A DNA stretch of 64,000 nt from Bradyrhizobium sp. AUGA SZCCT0176 (GTDB taxonomy: Bacteria > Pseudomonadota > Alphaproteobacteria > Rhizobiales > Xanthobacteraceae). Below are positions 17,538 to 26,053 of the stretch, one piece after another. Position numbers and translations under genes: made by a program. Each line of letters starts with the position of its first letter. The stretch's first letter is position 1. Under the pieces are notes generated by a model. It was not told where the DNA came from, did not search any database, and was given only the letters and a program-made list of their open reading frames with translations. The DNA is taken from assembly GCF_018130145.1 (NCBI RefSeq), contig NZ_JAFCMB010000009.1:186001-250000 (forward strand). Reading direction: 5' to 3'.

Positions 17538-18356
17538 TCAATCCCACGCCGGCCCGAAGGCGGGATTTACACAACGTTTGTCCTTCGGCAAGGCCGCGAT
17601 TGCCTTTCGATCGTCGTCATCAAGCCGCAGCTTCAGCGCGTCGAGATTGGCCTTTTGGCTTTCGGCGCGCGAGGCCTTCGGGATCGCGGCGACGCCGTCC
17701 TGGTCGAGCAACCATTTCAGCGCCACCTGTGCGGCGCTGGCATCATGCTTGCGCCCGATTGCGGTCAAAACTTCGTCCGACGCCACGCGGCCCTGCGCCA
17801 GCGGGCAATAGGCAACCAGCGGAATCGATTTGGCGGTGAGATATTGGCGCAGCTTTGTCTGATCCAGCATCGCGTGGTATTCGACCTGGTTGCAGGCAAT
17901 CGGAGCCTTGATCTCCTCGACCACGGTTTTCAAGAGCGCGATGTTGAAATTGGCGACCCCGATGGCGCGGGTGCGGCCTTCCTGCTTCAGCTTCATCAGC
18001 GTTTCGAAGATCGCCGGCAGGTTAATATCTCGTGACGGCCAGTGCACCAGATAGAGATCGACCTGATCGAGCCGCAGCTTCTTCAGGGAAGCATCGAAAG
18101 CCCGGCGGATCGCGTCCGGCGCCAGGTTTTCGTTCCAGACCTTGGTGGTGACATGCAGGTCCTTGCGGGCGATGCGCGAGGCCGCGATTGCAGCGCCAAT
18201 CGGCTCCTCATTGCCATACATTTCCGCGGTGTCGAGATGCCGGTAGCCCAGCGCAATCGCGCTTTCGACCGCGGCGCGGCAGCCATCGCCCTGCAGGCGA
18301 AAGGTGCCAAGTCCAAGCCTCGGCAGGGCAATGCCCTGCGTTTGCAGATTTTCCAT
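17538..18356 (-). CDS. Aldo/keto reductase, 272 aa
   Basis: NADPH-dependent (alpha/beta)8 reductase of aldehydes and ketones. Active-site tetrad visible: Asp and Tyr in LDTAEMYGNEE, Lys in VTTKVWNEN, His in LYLVHWPS. C-terminal cofactor text VAAIPKASRAESQKANLDAL. It resembles the 2,5-diketo-D-gluconate reductase (Dkg) branch, so a sugar-derived or methylglyoxal-like substrate is possible. The ATG at 18356 with CGGGAG just ahead is preferred over a 48-codon upstream extension of poor composition. It is divergent from a 42-residue membrane peptide. Confidence 0.88.
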   Translation of the reverse strand: MENLQTQGIALPRLGLGTFRLQGDGCRAAVESAIALGYRHLDTAEMYGNEEPIGAAIAASRIARKDLHVTTKVWNENLAPDAIRRAFDASLKKLRLDQVDLYLVHWPSRDINLPAIFETLMKLKQEGRTRAIGVANFNIALLKTVVEEIKAPIACNQVEYHAMLDQTKLRQYLTAKSIPLVAYCPLAQGRVASDEVLTAIGRKHDASAAQVALKWLLDQDGVAAIPKASRAESQKANLDALKLRLDDDDRKAIAALPKDKRCVNPAFGPAWD

Positions 18357-18492
18357 TGAATGCTCCCGAAGGCGTAAAGTGTCGCGGGGAAGACGAAAGC
18401 CGCATGGACGGCATTGGATTGCGTGGGATAGATCGCTATAAATAGACTGCCCGCAAGGCGCTGGGCAAATCAAGATCAGGTCAGGGAGAGCG

Positions 18493-18621
18493 ATGGGCAA
18501 CGCGTTGCAACGATGGCTGGATTCGCATCAATTGCCGGCGATCGCCGCCGCCGTACTCGGCGTGATCACGACGCTCTCCGTGCTGATCGTGGCTGTCTTC
18601 TTTCTGATCGGAAAACCCTGA
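18493..18621 (+). CDS. Single-pass membrane peptide, 42 aa
   Basis: An ATG behind AGGGAGAG opens a 42-codon frame: MGNALQRWLDSHQLP, then one hydrophobic helix (AIAAAVLGVITTLSVLIVAV) and a short FFLIGKP tail. It has the look of a genuine small inner-membrane protein. No family recognised. It is convergent with the secreted protein at 18632 (gap 10 bases) and divergent from the aldo/keto reductase. Confidence 0.6.
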   Translation: MGNALQRWLDSHQLPAIAAAVLGVITTLSVLIVAVFFLIGKP

Positions 18622-18631
18622 GCGACCGCCG

Positions 18632-19045
18632 CTATCGCTGCCAGTTGCAGATGCCGCCGGACCTGCACGGCCAGGTTTGAATCCGGGTATCGCGCGCCTG
18701 CGCATCGAGCGGATTGTGGCGCGGCTTCGCCAGCTTCGCACGCGCTGCGGCACGCGGCGCCTCAGTGCTAGTCTTCTCGGCCTGAGATTTGGCGACATGC
18801 GCCTTGCGTGGCGGCAGCTTGGGCCAGATCGTCGAATCCAGATCCGCCTCCGTGTCCTCCGACCTTGCCTCGATCCGAACGGGCCCGAACCGCGCCTCCG
18901 GCCCGATCCGCTTGGACGACAATACGGCCCTGGGAAGATCAAGGCTGAGCAACTCACCCGGACGATACTCGGCCGCCGTCGCGGCGCCGGCCAATGCCAA
19001 AAACCCCGTGCAAACCGCTGCAGCTAAAGCGCTTTTCAGGACCAT
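18632..19045 (-). CDS. Secreted hypothetical protein, 137 aa
   Basis: Signal peptide at the start (MVLKSALAAAVCTGFLALAG, cleavage near ATAA), then a mature part of about 115 residues rich in Arg, Ala and Lys, ending QTWPCRSGGICNWQR with two cysteines that could form a disulfide. The ATG at 19045 follows a perfect AGGAGG. No family recognised; probably a conserved envelope protein of this genus. Confidence 0.68.
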   Translation of the reverse strand: MVLKSALAAAVCTGFLALAGAATAAEYRPGELLSLDLPRAVLSSKRIGPEARFGPVRIEARSEDTEADLDSTIWPKLPPRKAHVAKSQAEKTSTEAPRAAARAKLAKPRHNPLDAQARDTRIQTWPCRSGGICNWQR

Positions 19046-19154
19046 TATGGGCCTCCTGAAATGAATAAAAATAAAGGTAACTGAGACCATCATGTAGGAA
19101 GCCGGCAGGGCCTTTTCCAGCCGAAATTTTCGGCAAGGTTACCCGCTAACTACG

Positions 19155-19179
19155 CCGGCCGCGAAAAATCCGCGGCCGG
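19155..19179. terminator. GC-rich hairpin after the ior gene
   Basis: Perfect 9-bp stem CCGGCCGCG / CGCGGCCGG around a seven-base loop, 12 bases beyond the stop codon of the indolepyruvate ferredoxin oxidoreductase gene. There is no T-run after it, so termination would be weak or Rho-dependent. Confidence 0.4.
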
Positions 19180-19190
19180 TCGCCCGGAAC

Positions 19191-22100
19191 CTATTCCGCG
19201 GCTTGCGCAACCGGCTGACCGATCGTGCCCTCCAGCCGCGCGCATTCCTGGCGGTAGCGCGCGACATTGGCCTCCTTGATGTGGCCGTAGCCGCGCACGA
19301 GGTCAGCCATTTTCGCCAGCGCCACCAGCCGCGGCCAGTCCTGCGGTTTGGCCGTGTCGAGGTGGCGGAGGATCATGTCAGAATATTCGCCCGGCAGTGC
19401 CCGCTCCATCCGGCGCTCGGAGGTATAACCGAACGGATCGAACGCGGTGCCGCGCAGGAATTTGAAGCGCGTCAGGACATCGAACGCCTTGAGGATCCAG
19501 CCACCGAATTCACGCTTGCGCAAATGCCCGGTGACCTTGTCGCGGCGCGCCAGCAAGGGCGGCGCCAGGCTGACTTTGACGCTCGCGTCGCTGTCGAACT
19601 GCTCCTTCAGCGCTCTGGCAAATTCGCCGTCGGAATAAAGCCGGGCAACTTCGTATTCATCCTTGTAGGCCATCAGCTTGAACAGGCCCTTTGCAAAGGC
19701 TTCGGTGAGGTCCTGCGCTGCAGGAGAAGCCTTGGCTTCGGCGCCACGCACCCGCGCGACCTCGGCAAGGTAGCGCTTCGAATAGGCCTCGTTCTGGTAG
19801 TCGGTCAGGAAGCCAGCACGGTGAGCGATGGTCTCGTCCAGCGTCCGCTTGACCGGCGCTGTGCCCTGCGCCTTGAAGCGCGCGGCGCTGACCACACGTT
19901 GCAGGTCGTGCGCGGCAAGCCGGCCCCAGGAGAACGCGAGTTTGTTCATCTCGATCGCCGCGCCGTTGAGGTCGATCGCCTTCATGATCGCTTCCAGCGA
20001 CAGCGGAATCGCGCCGCGCTGGAATGCAAAACCGAGCATGAAGGAGTTGGTCGCGATGCTGTCGCCCATCAGGGACGAGGCGAGACCGGTCGCGTCCAGA
20101 ATATCGAGATCGCTGGCGCTGACGGCCTCGTTGAGCGAGTCCCGCATCGCGCCGGCCTGGAAGTCGATATCGGGATCAATGACAAAACTTGCGGTCGGCA
20201 GCAGATCGGCGTTGACGATCGCGCGCGTCAGGCCGCGCTCGGCCCGGCTCAGCGCCGGGATGCTGGTGGCGACGACGATGTCGCAGCCGAGAATGAGGTT
20301 GGCGGTGCCGGGCCCGATCCGGACATTGGCGAGATCGTCAGCCGACGGCGCGATGCGGACGTGGCTCATGACCGCGCCGTTCTTCTGCGACAATCCCGTG
20401 AAGTCGAGCGTCGAGCAGGCCCTGCCGTCGACATGCGCGGCCATGCCGAGCAATGCACCGATAGTGATGACGCCGGTGCCGCCGATGCCGGTGACGAGAA
20501 TGTTGAACGCGCCGTCCAGCGCCGGCAGTTTCGGTAGCGGCAGGTCGGCGAACAATGCTGACGGATCGGCCGCGGTGCGATCGGCCTTCCGCAGCTTGCC
20601 GCCATGCACGGTGACGAAACTCGGGCAAAAACCTTCGATGCAGGAGAAATCCTTGTTGCAGTTCGATTGGTCGATCCGGCGCTTGCGGCCGAGTTCCGTT
20701 TCCAGCGGCTGCACCGAGACGCAGTTGGAAACAGCCGAGCAGTCGCCGCAGCCTTCGCAGACGCGCTCGTTGATGAAGACACGCTTCGGCGGATCCGGAT
20801 AAAGCCCGCGCTTGCGGCGACGGCGCTTTTCGGCGGCGCAGGTCTGGTCGTAGATCAGGACCGAGAGGCCCTTGACGTCGCGCAGCTCCTTCTGCACGGC
20901 GTCGAGCTCACGGCGGTGATGAACGGTGGCGCCCGCGGGGAAATAATTGCTGGGATATTTCTCGGGCTCGTCCGAGACAATCGCAAGCCGCTTGGCGCCT
21001 TCGGCGGAAACCTGATGCGCGATCTGCGACACGGTCAGGCCGCCCTCGGCCGGCTGGCCGCCGGTCATCGCGACTGCGTCGTTGTAGAGGATCTTGTAGG
21101 TGATGTTGACACCGGCGGCGGAAGCCGCGCGCAGCGCCAGTAGCCCCGAATGGGTGTAGGTGCCGTCGCCGAGATTCTGGAACACGTGCTGTTCGCTGGT
21201 GAACGGCGCCTGCCCGATCCAGGTGACGCCTTCGGCGCCCATATGCGAGATCGTCGCGGTGCGGCGGTTCGGCACCGAGAGCGCCATGCCGTGACAGCCA
21301 ATGCCGGCCATCGCGCGGCTGCCCTCAGGCACTTTGGTGGAGGTGTTGTGCGGGCAGCCCGAGCAGAAATACGGCGTCCGCTGCAGCTTTGCAGCACCAA
21401 TGCCCTCCGCGGGCCGGTCGAACGCTTCGAGCTTGGCGAGGCGCTGTTCCAACGCCGGGCTGCGATGGCCGAGCCGGCGCAACCGCGCCACCACGGCCGC
21501 GGCGACCATGGTGGGCGTGAGTTCGCCTTCGCTTGGCAGCAGCATCGCGCCGGTCTCGTCGCGCTTGCCTACCACCGAGGGGCGCCTCATAGCATCGACA
21601 TTGTAGAGGATGCGCAGCAGCTGATCCTCGATGAAGCCGCGCTTCTCCTCGACCACAAGCACGTCCTGCAAGCCTTCGGCGAACGCGCGTGCGCCGTGCT
21701 CCTCCAGCGGCCAGGTCAGCGCGACCTTGTAGATGCGCAGTCCCAGCGCCTGCGCTTCGGCGTCGGTAATACCAAGATCGGCCAGCGCCTGGCGCAGGTC
21801 GAGATAGGCCTTGCCGGTCGCCATGATGCCGAGCCGCGCCGGCTTGGAATCCAGCACGATACGGTCGAAGCGATTGACGCGGGTGAAGGCGGCGACCGCC
21901 TGCATCTTCGGGCCGTGAAGCCTGCGCTCCTGCTCCAGCGGCGCGTCCGGCCAGCGGATGCCAAGCCCGCCCGGCGGCATTTCGAAATCGGTAGGGATGA
22001 TGATCTTGATGCGATCGGGATCGCTGACGATCGAGGCCGAACTTTCGACCGTCTCGGAAATCGCCTTGAAGCCGACCCAGCAGCTCGAGTAACGCGAAAG

Positions 22101-22664
22101 CGCAAACCCAAGAATCCCGAGGTCGAGATAATCCTGCAGCGTCGCAGGGTTGACGACCGGCATCAATGCCGCCGCAAATACCTGTTCGCTCTGATGGGCT
22201 AGCGTCGAGGACTGGCAACCATGATCGTCGCCGGCCAGCGCAATCACACCGCCATTGGGCGAAGTGCCGGCCGAGTTGGCATGCTTGAGCGCGTCCATCG
22301 AGCGATCGACGCCGGGACCCTTGCCATACCAGATGCCGAACACGCCATCGACCTTGGCACCCGGAAACATTCCGACCTGCTGGCTGCCCCACACCGCCGT
22401 CGCCGCCAGATCCTCGTTGAGGCCGGGCGCAAACTCTATGTTGTGTTCCCTCAGGAAGGATTTCGCACGCCACAGAGCATGATCGTACATGCCGAGCGGT
22501 GAACCGCGATAACCCGAGATGAAGCCCGCGGTGTTGAGTCCCTGCGCGCGGTCGCGTTCGCGCTGCAACATGGGCAACCGGACCAGTGCCTGCGTACCGG
22601 AAAGAAAGATGCGTTTCGCATCCAGCCGGTACTTGTCGTCCAGCCCAACTTCCATCAACGCCAT
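19191..22664 (-). CDS. Indolepyruvate ferredoxin oxidoreductase, fused alpha-beta type, 1157 aa
   Basis: Single-chain 2-oxoacid:ferredoxin oxidoreductase that would convert arylpyruvates (from Trp, Phe, Tyr) or similar 2-oxoacids to acyl-CoA plus CO2 with reduction of an acceptor. Order: TPP-pyrimidine domain (NTAGFISGYRGSPLGMYDHAL), TPP-diphosphate domain (GIGCHGMALSVPNRRTATISH, then NDAVAMTGGQPAEGG), a ferredoxin-like cysteine block (CEGCGDCSAVSNCVSVQP and NKDFSCIEGFCPSF, near residues 635-680), then the gamma domain (NILVTGIGGTGVITIGALLGM). The ATG at 22664 follows GGGGAG; a 77-codon upstream extension is not coding-like. Divergent from the hot-dog/CMD/SDR operon. Confidence 0.9.
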   Translation of the reverse strand: MALMEVGLDDKYRLDAKRIFLSGTQALVRLPMLQRERDRAQGLNTAGFISGYRGSPLGMYDHALWRAKSFLREHNIEFAPGLNEDLAATAVWGSQQVGMFPGAKVDGVFGIWYGKGPGVDRSMDALKHANSAGTSPNGGVIALAGDDHGCQSSTLAHQSEQVFAAALMPVVNPATLQDYLDLGILGFALSRYSSCWVGFKAISETVESSASIVSDPDRIKIIIPTDFEMPPGGLGIRWPDAPLEQERRLHGPKMQAVAAFTRVNRFDRIVLDSKPARLGIMATGKAYLDLRQALADLGITDAEAQALGLRIYKVALTWPLEEHGARAFAEGLQDVLVVEEKRGFIEDQLLRILYNVDAMRRPSVVGKRDETGAMLLPSEGELTPTMVAAAVVARLRRLGHRSPALEQRLAKLEAFDRPAEGIGAAKLQRTPYFCSGCPHNTSTKVPEGSRAMAGIGCHGMALSVPNRRTATISHMGAEGVTWIGQAPFTSEQHVFQNLGDGTYTHSGLLALRAASAAGVNITYKILYNDAVAMTGGQPAEGGLTVSQIAHQVSAEGAKRLAIVSDEPEKYPSNYFPAGATVHHRRELDAVQKELRDVKGLSVLIYDQTCAAEKRRRRKRGLYPDPPKRVFINERVCEGCGDCSAVSNCVSVQPLETELGRKRRIDQSNCNKDFSCIEGFCPSFVTVHGGKLRKADRTAADPSALFADLPLPKLPALDGAFNILVTGIGGTGVITIGALLGMAAHVDGRACSTLDFTGLSQKNGAVMSHVRIAPSADDLANVRIGPGTANLILGCDIVVATSIPALSRAERGLTRAIVNADLLPTASFVIDPDIDFQAGAMRDSLNEAVSASDLDILDATGLASSLMGDSIATNSFMLGFAFQRGAIPLSLEAIMKAIDLNGAAIEMNKLAFSWGRLAAHDLQRVVSAARFKAQGTAPVKRTLDETIAHRAGFLTDYQNEAYSKRYLAEVARVRGAEAKASPAAQDLTEAFAKGLFKLMAYKDEYEVARLYSDGEFARALKEQFDSDASVKVSLAPPLLARRDKVTGHLRKREFGGWILKAFDVLTRFKFLRGTAFDPFGYTSERRMERALPGEYSDMILRHLDTAKPQDWPRLVALAKMADLVRGYGHIKEANVARYRQECARLEGTIGQPVAQAAE

Positions 22665-22875
22665 TTTTCGCTCCCCGTCGCGCTTTTCTGTGCCGGCTGT
22701 TTTGAACCGGTCTAATTGGAGCCAGAATGCACCGGTTTTGCTATGCGTGCCCAGCCTGAATGCATGGCGGCAGGACATATCTCGGCTGCGATGTGGATTA
22801 CGGTCGCACCCTTGCCGAAACCTGTCTTCTTTGAAACGCTGGACGGCAAACGGAAGAGTCAAGGAAACCTCAGAG

Positions 22876-23820
22876 ATGACAGAAGCGGCATTCACGACCG
22901 AGATACTGGAGAGCGGCGAAGTGCTCGTCGGGCCGTGGCGAGGCCCAAAGCAGATGCTGCAGGCGCAGGTCTACGATTCCCACGCCTCGATCCATGACGA
23001 CGCGACGGCGCAAAAGCTCGGCTTCAAGGGCGGCACCATCGAAGGCCCGACTCATTTCAGCCAGTTCGCGCCGCTGTGCGAACGGATCTGGGGCCAGGCC
23101 TGGTTCGAGACCGGCTGCCTTTCGGCGCATTATCGCAATCCTGCTTTCGAAGGCGAGGAGGTCCAGGCCAACATCGAAAAGCCGAAACCGGGCCAGACCG
23201 TTTGCGCCATCGGCATGACCAAACGCGACGGCACCGAGATTTTGCGCGGCACTGCGTCCGTCGGCGGCGATGGGACGGAAACCGCACTTCACCGGCGGCT
23301 CGGCGAATTGAAGCCGCTCACTGAGCCCGTAGTTCTCGCCGACCTCAAGGTCGGCATGAAGACCGGCCGGCAAACCGTGAAAATGGATTTCGACCAGAAC
23401 ATGGGCGATCTCTATCCGTTTTCGCTGGCCGAGAAGCTGAAGGTCATCACCGAACCTTCGGCGTATTATTCGCAGGAATTGAATCCCTGGGGCCGGGCCA
23501 TCATCCCCATGGAGATGCTGAGCGTGCTGTTTCAATACCGCGCGCGCGAGGACCGGCTGCCGATCCGCGGCCCCGCCGTTGGACTGTTCGCGGACCAGGA
23601 AATCCGTCTGCTGCGCGGGCCGCTTTTCGCCGGCGAGAATTACACGACCGAACGCGAGGTCGTCGCCTTGAGCGGCAGCCGCCGCACCGAGAGCGTGTGG
23701 GTGCGCACCACCGTATTCGGCGCCGACGACAAGCCGGTCGCCACCATGCTGCTCAATCATGCGAGCATGAAGGATTCATACGCCAATTACGCGAGCGAGC
23801 ATAAAGCGCTCTATGGCTGA
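22876..23820 (+). CDS. Hot-dog-fold (MaoC-like) acyl dehydratase-type protein, 314 aa
   Basis: The segment SHASIHDDATAQKLGFKGGTIEGPTHFSQFAP and the following GCLSAHYRNPAFEGEEV resemble MaoC/FAS1-type hydratase hot-dog domains (N-terminal half). The second half (PIRGPAVGLFADQEIRLLRGPLFAGENYTTEREVV) looks like a second hot-dog, so a double-hot-dog protein is likely. The usual catalytic Asp and His are not clearly placed, so hydratase activity is uncertain. Start at 22876 has AAGGA 11 bases ahead. First gene of a tight operon with a CMD protein and an SDR, suggesting an oxidation pathway. Confidence 0.68.
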   Translation: MTEAAFTTEILESGEVLVGPWRGPKQMLQAQVYDSHASIHDDATAQKLGFKGGTIEGPTHFSQFAPLCERIWGQAWFETGCLSAHYRNPAFEGEEVQANIEKPKPGQTVCAIGMTKRDGTEILRGTASVGGDGTETALHRRLGELKPLTEPVVLADLKVGMKTGRQTVKMDFDQNMGDLYPFSLAEKLKVITEPSAYYSQELNPWGRAIIPMEMLSVLFQYRAREDRLPIRGPAVGLFADQEIRLLRGPLFAGENYTTEREVVALSGSRRTESVWVRTTVFGADDKPVATMLLNHASMKDSYANYASEHKALYG

Positions 23821-23864
23821 GGTGGCGGTGCCGGACGATCTTGCCAGATAAGGAAAAGAAGAAA

Positions 23865-24419
23865 ATGGCCCGCCTGCCCTATCTCGAAGCCGACCAGGTC
23901 GCGCCTGAGTATCGCGACATGCTCAAGCGCAACACCAATTTGCACAAGCTCCTGGTCAATTCGCCCGACATGGCGCGCGCCTTCAACGGCATCGGCGGCT
24001 ACATCCGCTTCCAGAGCAAGCTCGATCCGCGCCTGCGCGAGCTTGCGATCCTGCAGGTCGGCTGGATGGAGAAATCGGAATATGAATTCACCCATCATGT
24101 GAAGATCGGCAAGGAGTTCGGCGTCACCGACGACGACATCAAGGCGATGATGGCGGAGACCGAGGGCAAGCCCTCGAACCTCGAACCGCTGGCGAAAGCC
24201 ATCCTGCGCGGTGCCCGCGAGATGGTGCGCGAGCTCGCGATGTCGGACGCGACCTTCGCCAAGATCAAGAACGAACTCTCCAACGAGCACATGACCGATC
24301 TGGTGCTCACCATCGCGTTCTACTGCGCCGTGGTCCGCGTGCTGGCGACGATGAAGATGGACAACGAGCCCTATTACAAAGAGGTACTGCAACAGTACCC
24401 GATCCCGGGAGTGGAGTGA
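23865..24419 (+). CDS. Carboxymuconolactone decarboxylase (CMD/AhpD-like) family protein, 184 aa
   Basis: All-helical CMD-family protein. The central helix LDPRLRELAILQVGWMEKSEYEFTHHVK is typical, but the CxxC of AhpD peroxidase relatives is absent (text has VGWMEKSEYE), so it is of the non-redox CMD type. Family members are gamma-carboxymuconolactone decarboxylases or proteins of unknown activity. The ATG at 23865 has AAGGAAAAGAAG before it; a TTG at 23841 is an alternative. It is followed one base later by the SDR gene. Confidence 0.85.
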   Translation: MARLPYLEADQVAPEYRDMLKRNTNLHKLLVNSPDMARAFNGIGGYIRFQSKLDPRLRELAILQVGWMEKSEYEFTHHVKIGKEFGVTDDDIKAMMAETEGKPSNLEPLAKAILRGAREMVRELAMSDATFAKIKNELSNEHMTDLVLTIAFYCAVVRVLATMKMDNEPYYKEVLQQYPIPGVE

Positions 24420-24420
24420 A

Positions 24421-25221
24421 ATGCGCCTGAAAGATCGTGTCGCCATCGTCGTCGGCGCCGGCCAGAGCCCCGGCGAAGGCATCGGCAACGGCCGCGCCAC
24501 CGCGCTCACCTTCGCACGCGAGGGCGCCAGGGTGCTGTGCGTCGATCACCATCTCGAATCGGCGCAGGAGACCGTCGACTTGATCGCGGCCAAACAAGGT
24601 ACGGCGATCGCCTTCAAGGCCGACGTCACCAGGAATGCCGACATCAAGGCGATGGTGGCGGATGCGCATGGCCGCTGGGGCCGCATCGATATCCTGCACA
24701 ACAATGTCGGCGTCAGCCTGTCCGGCGGCGACGCCGAACTGCTTGATATCACCGAGGAGGCGTTCGATCGTTGCGTCGCGATCAATCTGAAGAGCTGCAT
24801 CCTCGCCGCCAAGCATGTGATCCCGATCATGCGCCAGCAAAACAGCGGCAGCATCATCAACATCTCCTCGATGGCTGCGATCACCACTTATCCATACGTC
24901 GCCTACAAGGCGACCAAGTCCGCGATGATCGCTTTCACCGAACAGCTCGCCTACCAGAACGCGCAATATGGCATTCGCGCCAATGTCATCCTGCCCGGCC
25001 TGATGAACACGCCGATGGCGGTCGATACCCGCGCGCGCGAATTCAAGAAAACCCGCGCCGAGGTCGAAGCCGAACGCGACAGCAAGGTTCCGCTGCGCCA
25101 GAAGATGGGCACCGGCTGGGACGTCGCCAATGCCGCGCTGTTTCTCGCATCCGACGAAGCGAGTTTCATCACCGGCGTGACGTTACCGGTCGATGGCGGC
25201 GCGAGCGTGCGCCGCGGTTAA
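24421..25221 (+). CDS. Short-chain dehydrogenase/reductase, 266 aa
   Basis: Classical SDR. Cofactor motif near the start is slightly unusual (VVGAGQSPGEGIGNGRATAL), then NNVGVS, catalytic Ser in NISSMAAITTYP, and YVAYKATKSAM carrying Tyr and Lys (YxxxK). The usual PG motif (NVILPGLMNTPMA) and the C-terminal FITGVTLPVDGGAS are present. The inserted SPGEGIGNG loop is typical of SDRs in degradation clusters. Third gene of the operon beginning at 22876. Confidence 0.9.
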   Translation: MRLKDRVAIVVGAGQSPGEGIGNGRATALTFAREGARVLCVDHHLESAQETVDLIAAKQGTAIAFKADVTRNADIKAMVADAHGRWGRIDILHNNVGVSLSGGDAELLDITEEAFDRCVAINLKSCILAAKHVIPIMRQQNSGSIINISSMAAITTYPYVAYKATKSAMIAFTEQLAYQNAQYGIRANVILPGLMNTPMAVDTRAREFKKTRAEVEAERDSKVPLRQKMGTGWDVANAALFLASDEASFITGVTLPVDGGASVRRG

Positions 25222-25404
25222 GGATTGTGGCGCTTTGACGCAATGCAGCACGTCACGATTCGAGACAGTTGAAATATTCCAGTGACACGATGATGTGACG
25301 GCGCATCATCATCGCACGTCCAAATCCTGACTCGTTGTGGTCGCATGAATTTCATGAGCGGCGGCTATCACGCGCCTTGAGAACGTGAGGAGTCTTTGGA
25401 CGCC

Positions 25405-25629
25405 ATGAACGATGAAATCGACTACGATCTGACGCCCGACCAGTGGGAAGTGTTGAAGAATCTGCGCAACTCCGCATCCCGGCCACAGCGGATGAATCGA
25501 TTCACAATTCAAGGCCTGATTGCGCTTGGACTCGTTACGATCAACGGCGATGTGCCGGTCCTCACGTCAAGCGGACGCAAGGTGCTGGTTAGAGGCTCAT
25601 CGTGCCTGCTGCTCGATCTTGCGGCGTAA
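25405..25629 (+). CDS. Small helix-turn-helix-like protein, 74 aa
   Basis: The frame reads MNDEIDYDLTPDQWEVLKNL, then a basic helix (RPQRMNRFTIQGLIALGL), then VTINGDVPVLTSSGRKVLVRG. The order helix-helix-beta hairpin resembles a small winged-helix domain, as seen in short conserved alphaproteobacterial proteins. No named family. GAGGAG lies 12 bases before the ATG; a TTG three codons earlier is nearer to it and may be the real start. Confidence 0.6.
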   Translation: MNDEIDYDLTPDQWEVLKNLRNSASRPQRMNRFTIQGLIALGLVTINGDVPVLTSSGRKVLVRGSSCLLLDLAA

Positions 25630-25642
25630 TGTCGCCGTCGTG

Positions 25643-26026
25643 TCACAGCGGCTTCTCGTCATCCGTCACCGGTGATGTGATGACGAGGAACACCAGATCG
25701 ACCAAGCCGGAATTCGAGATGGCGTGTTCCACGCCCGGCGGCAGGAAAATAAAATCGTGCTTGCGCACGACGTGGTTCTTGCCGGCGATTTCCATCAGCC
25801 CCTCGCCCTCTAGCACGTGATAGATCTGCTCCTGGATCTTGTGCTTGTGGCGCGCGACATGGGCCATCGGCTGGTACATCGAAATCCGGTAGTCGATGTG
25901 ACGCGAGCCCGCCGTCTCCGGCATGACCAGCGGTTTCGACAGTGCGCCGCCAAAATGATTGGGGAATTCGCGCCAGGACACTTCGGCGATGTTGCGGATG
26001 AAAGCGCCGTGATCCTCTGAAGCCAT
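25643..26026 (-). CDS. Cupin-domain protein, 127 aa
   Basis: Single cupin barrel: motif 1 reads HVARHKHKIQEQIYHVLEGEG (metal ligands His, His, Glu), motif 2 reads RKHDFIFLPPGVEHAISNSG with the third His. Metal-binding is therefore likely intact. Small stand-alone cupins are isomerases, dioxygenases or binding proteins, and the role here is unknown. Third gene of an operon with the SDR at 26054 and the TPP enzyme at 26778 (gap to the SDR 27 bases). Ribosome site AAGGAGC. Confidence 0.87.
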   Translation of the reverse strand: MASEDHGAFIRNIAEVSWREFPNHFGGALSKPLVMPETAGSRHIDYRISMYQPMAHVARHKHKIQEQIYHVLEGEGLMEIAGKNHVVRKHDFIFLPPGVEHAISNSGLVDLVFLVITSPVTDDEKPL

Positions 26027-26053
26027 TTGGTGCTCCTTCAGTTACCGCGACGA

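Noticed and set aside
19203..22202. Two long plus-strand frames (444 and 350 codons) opposite the ior gene
   Set aside because: Antisense to a clear multi-domain enzyme, and the translated text is meaningless.
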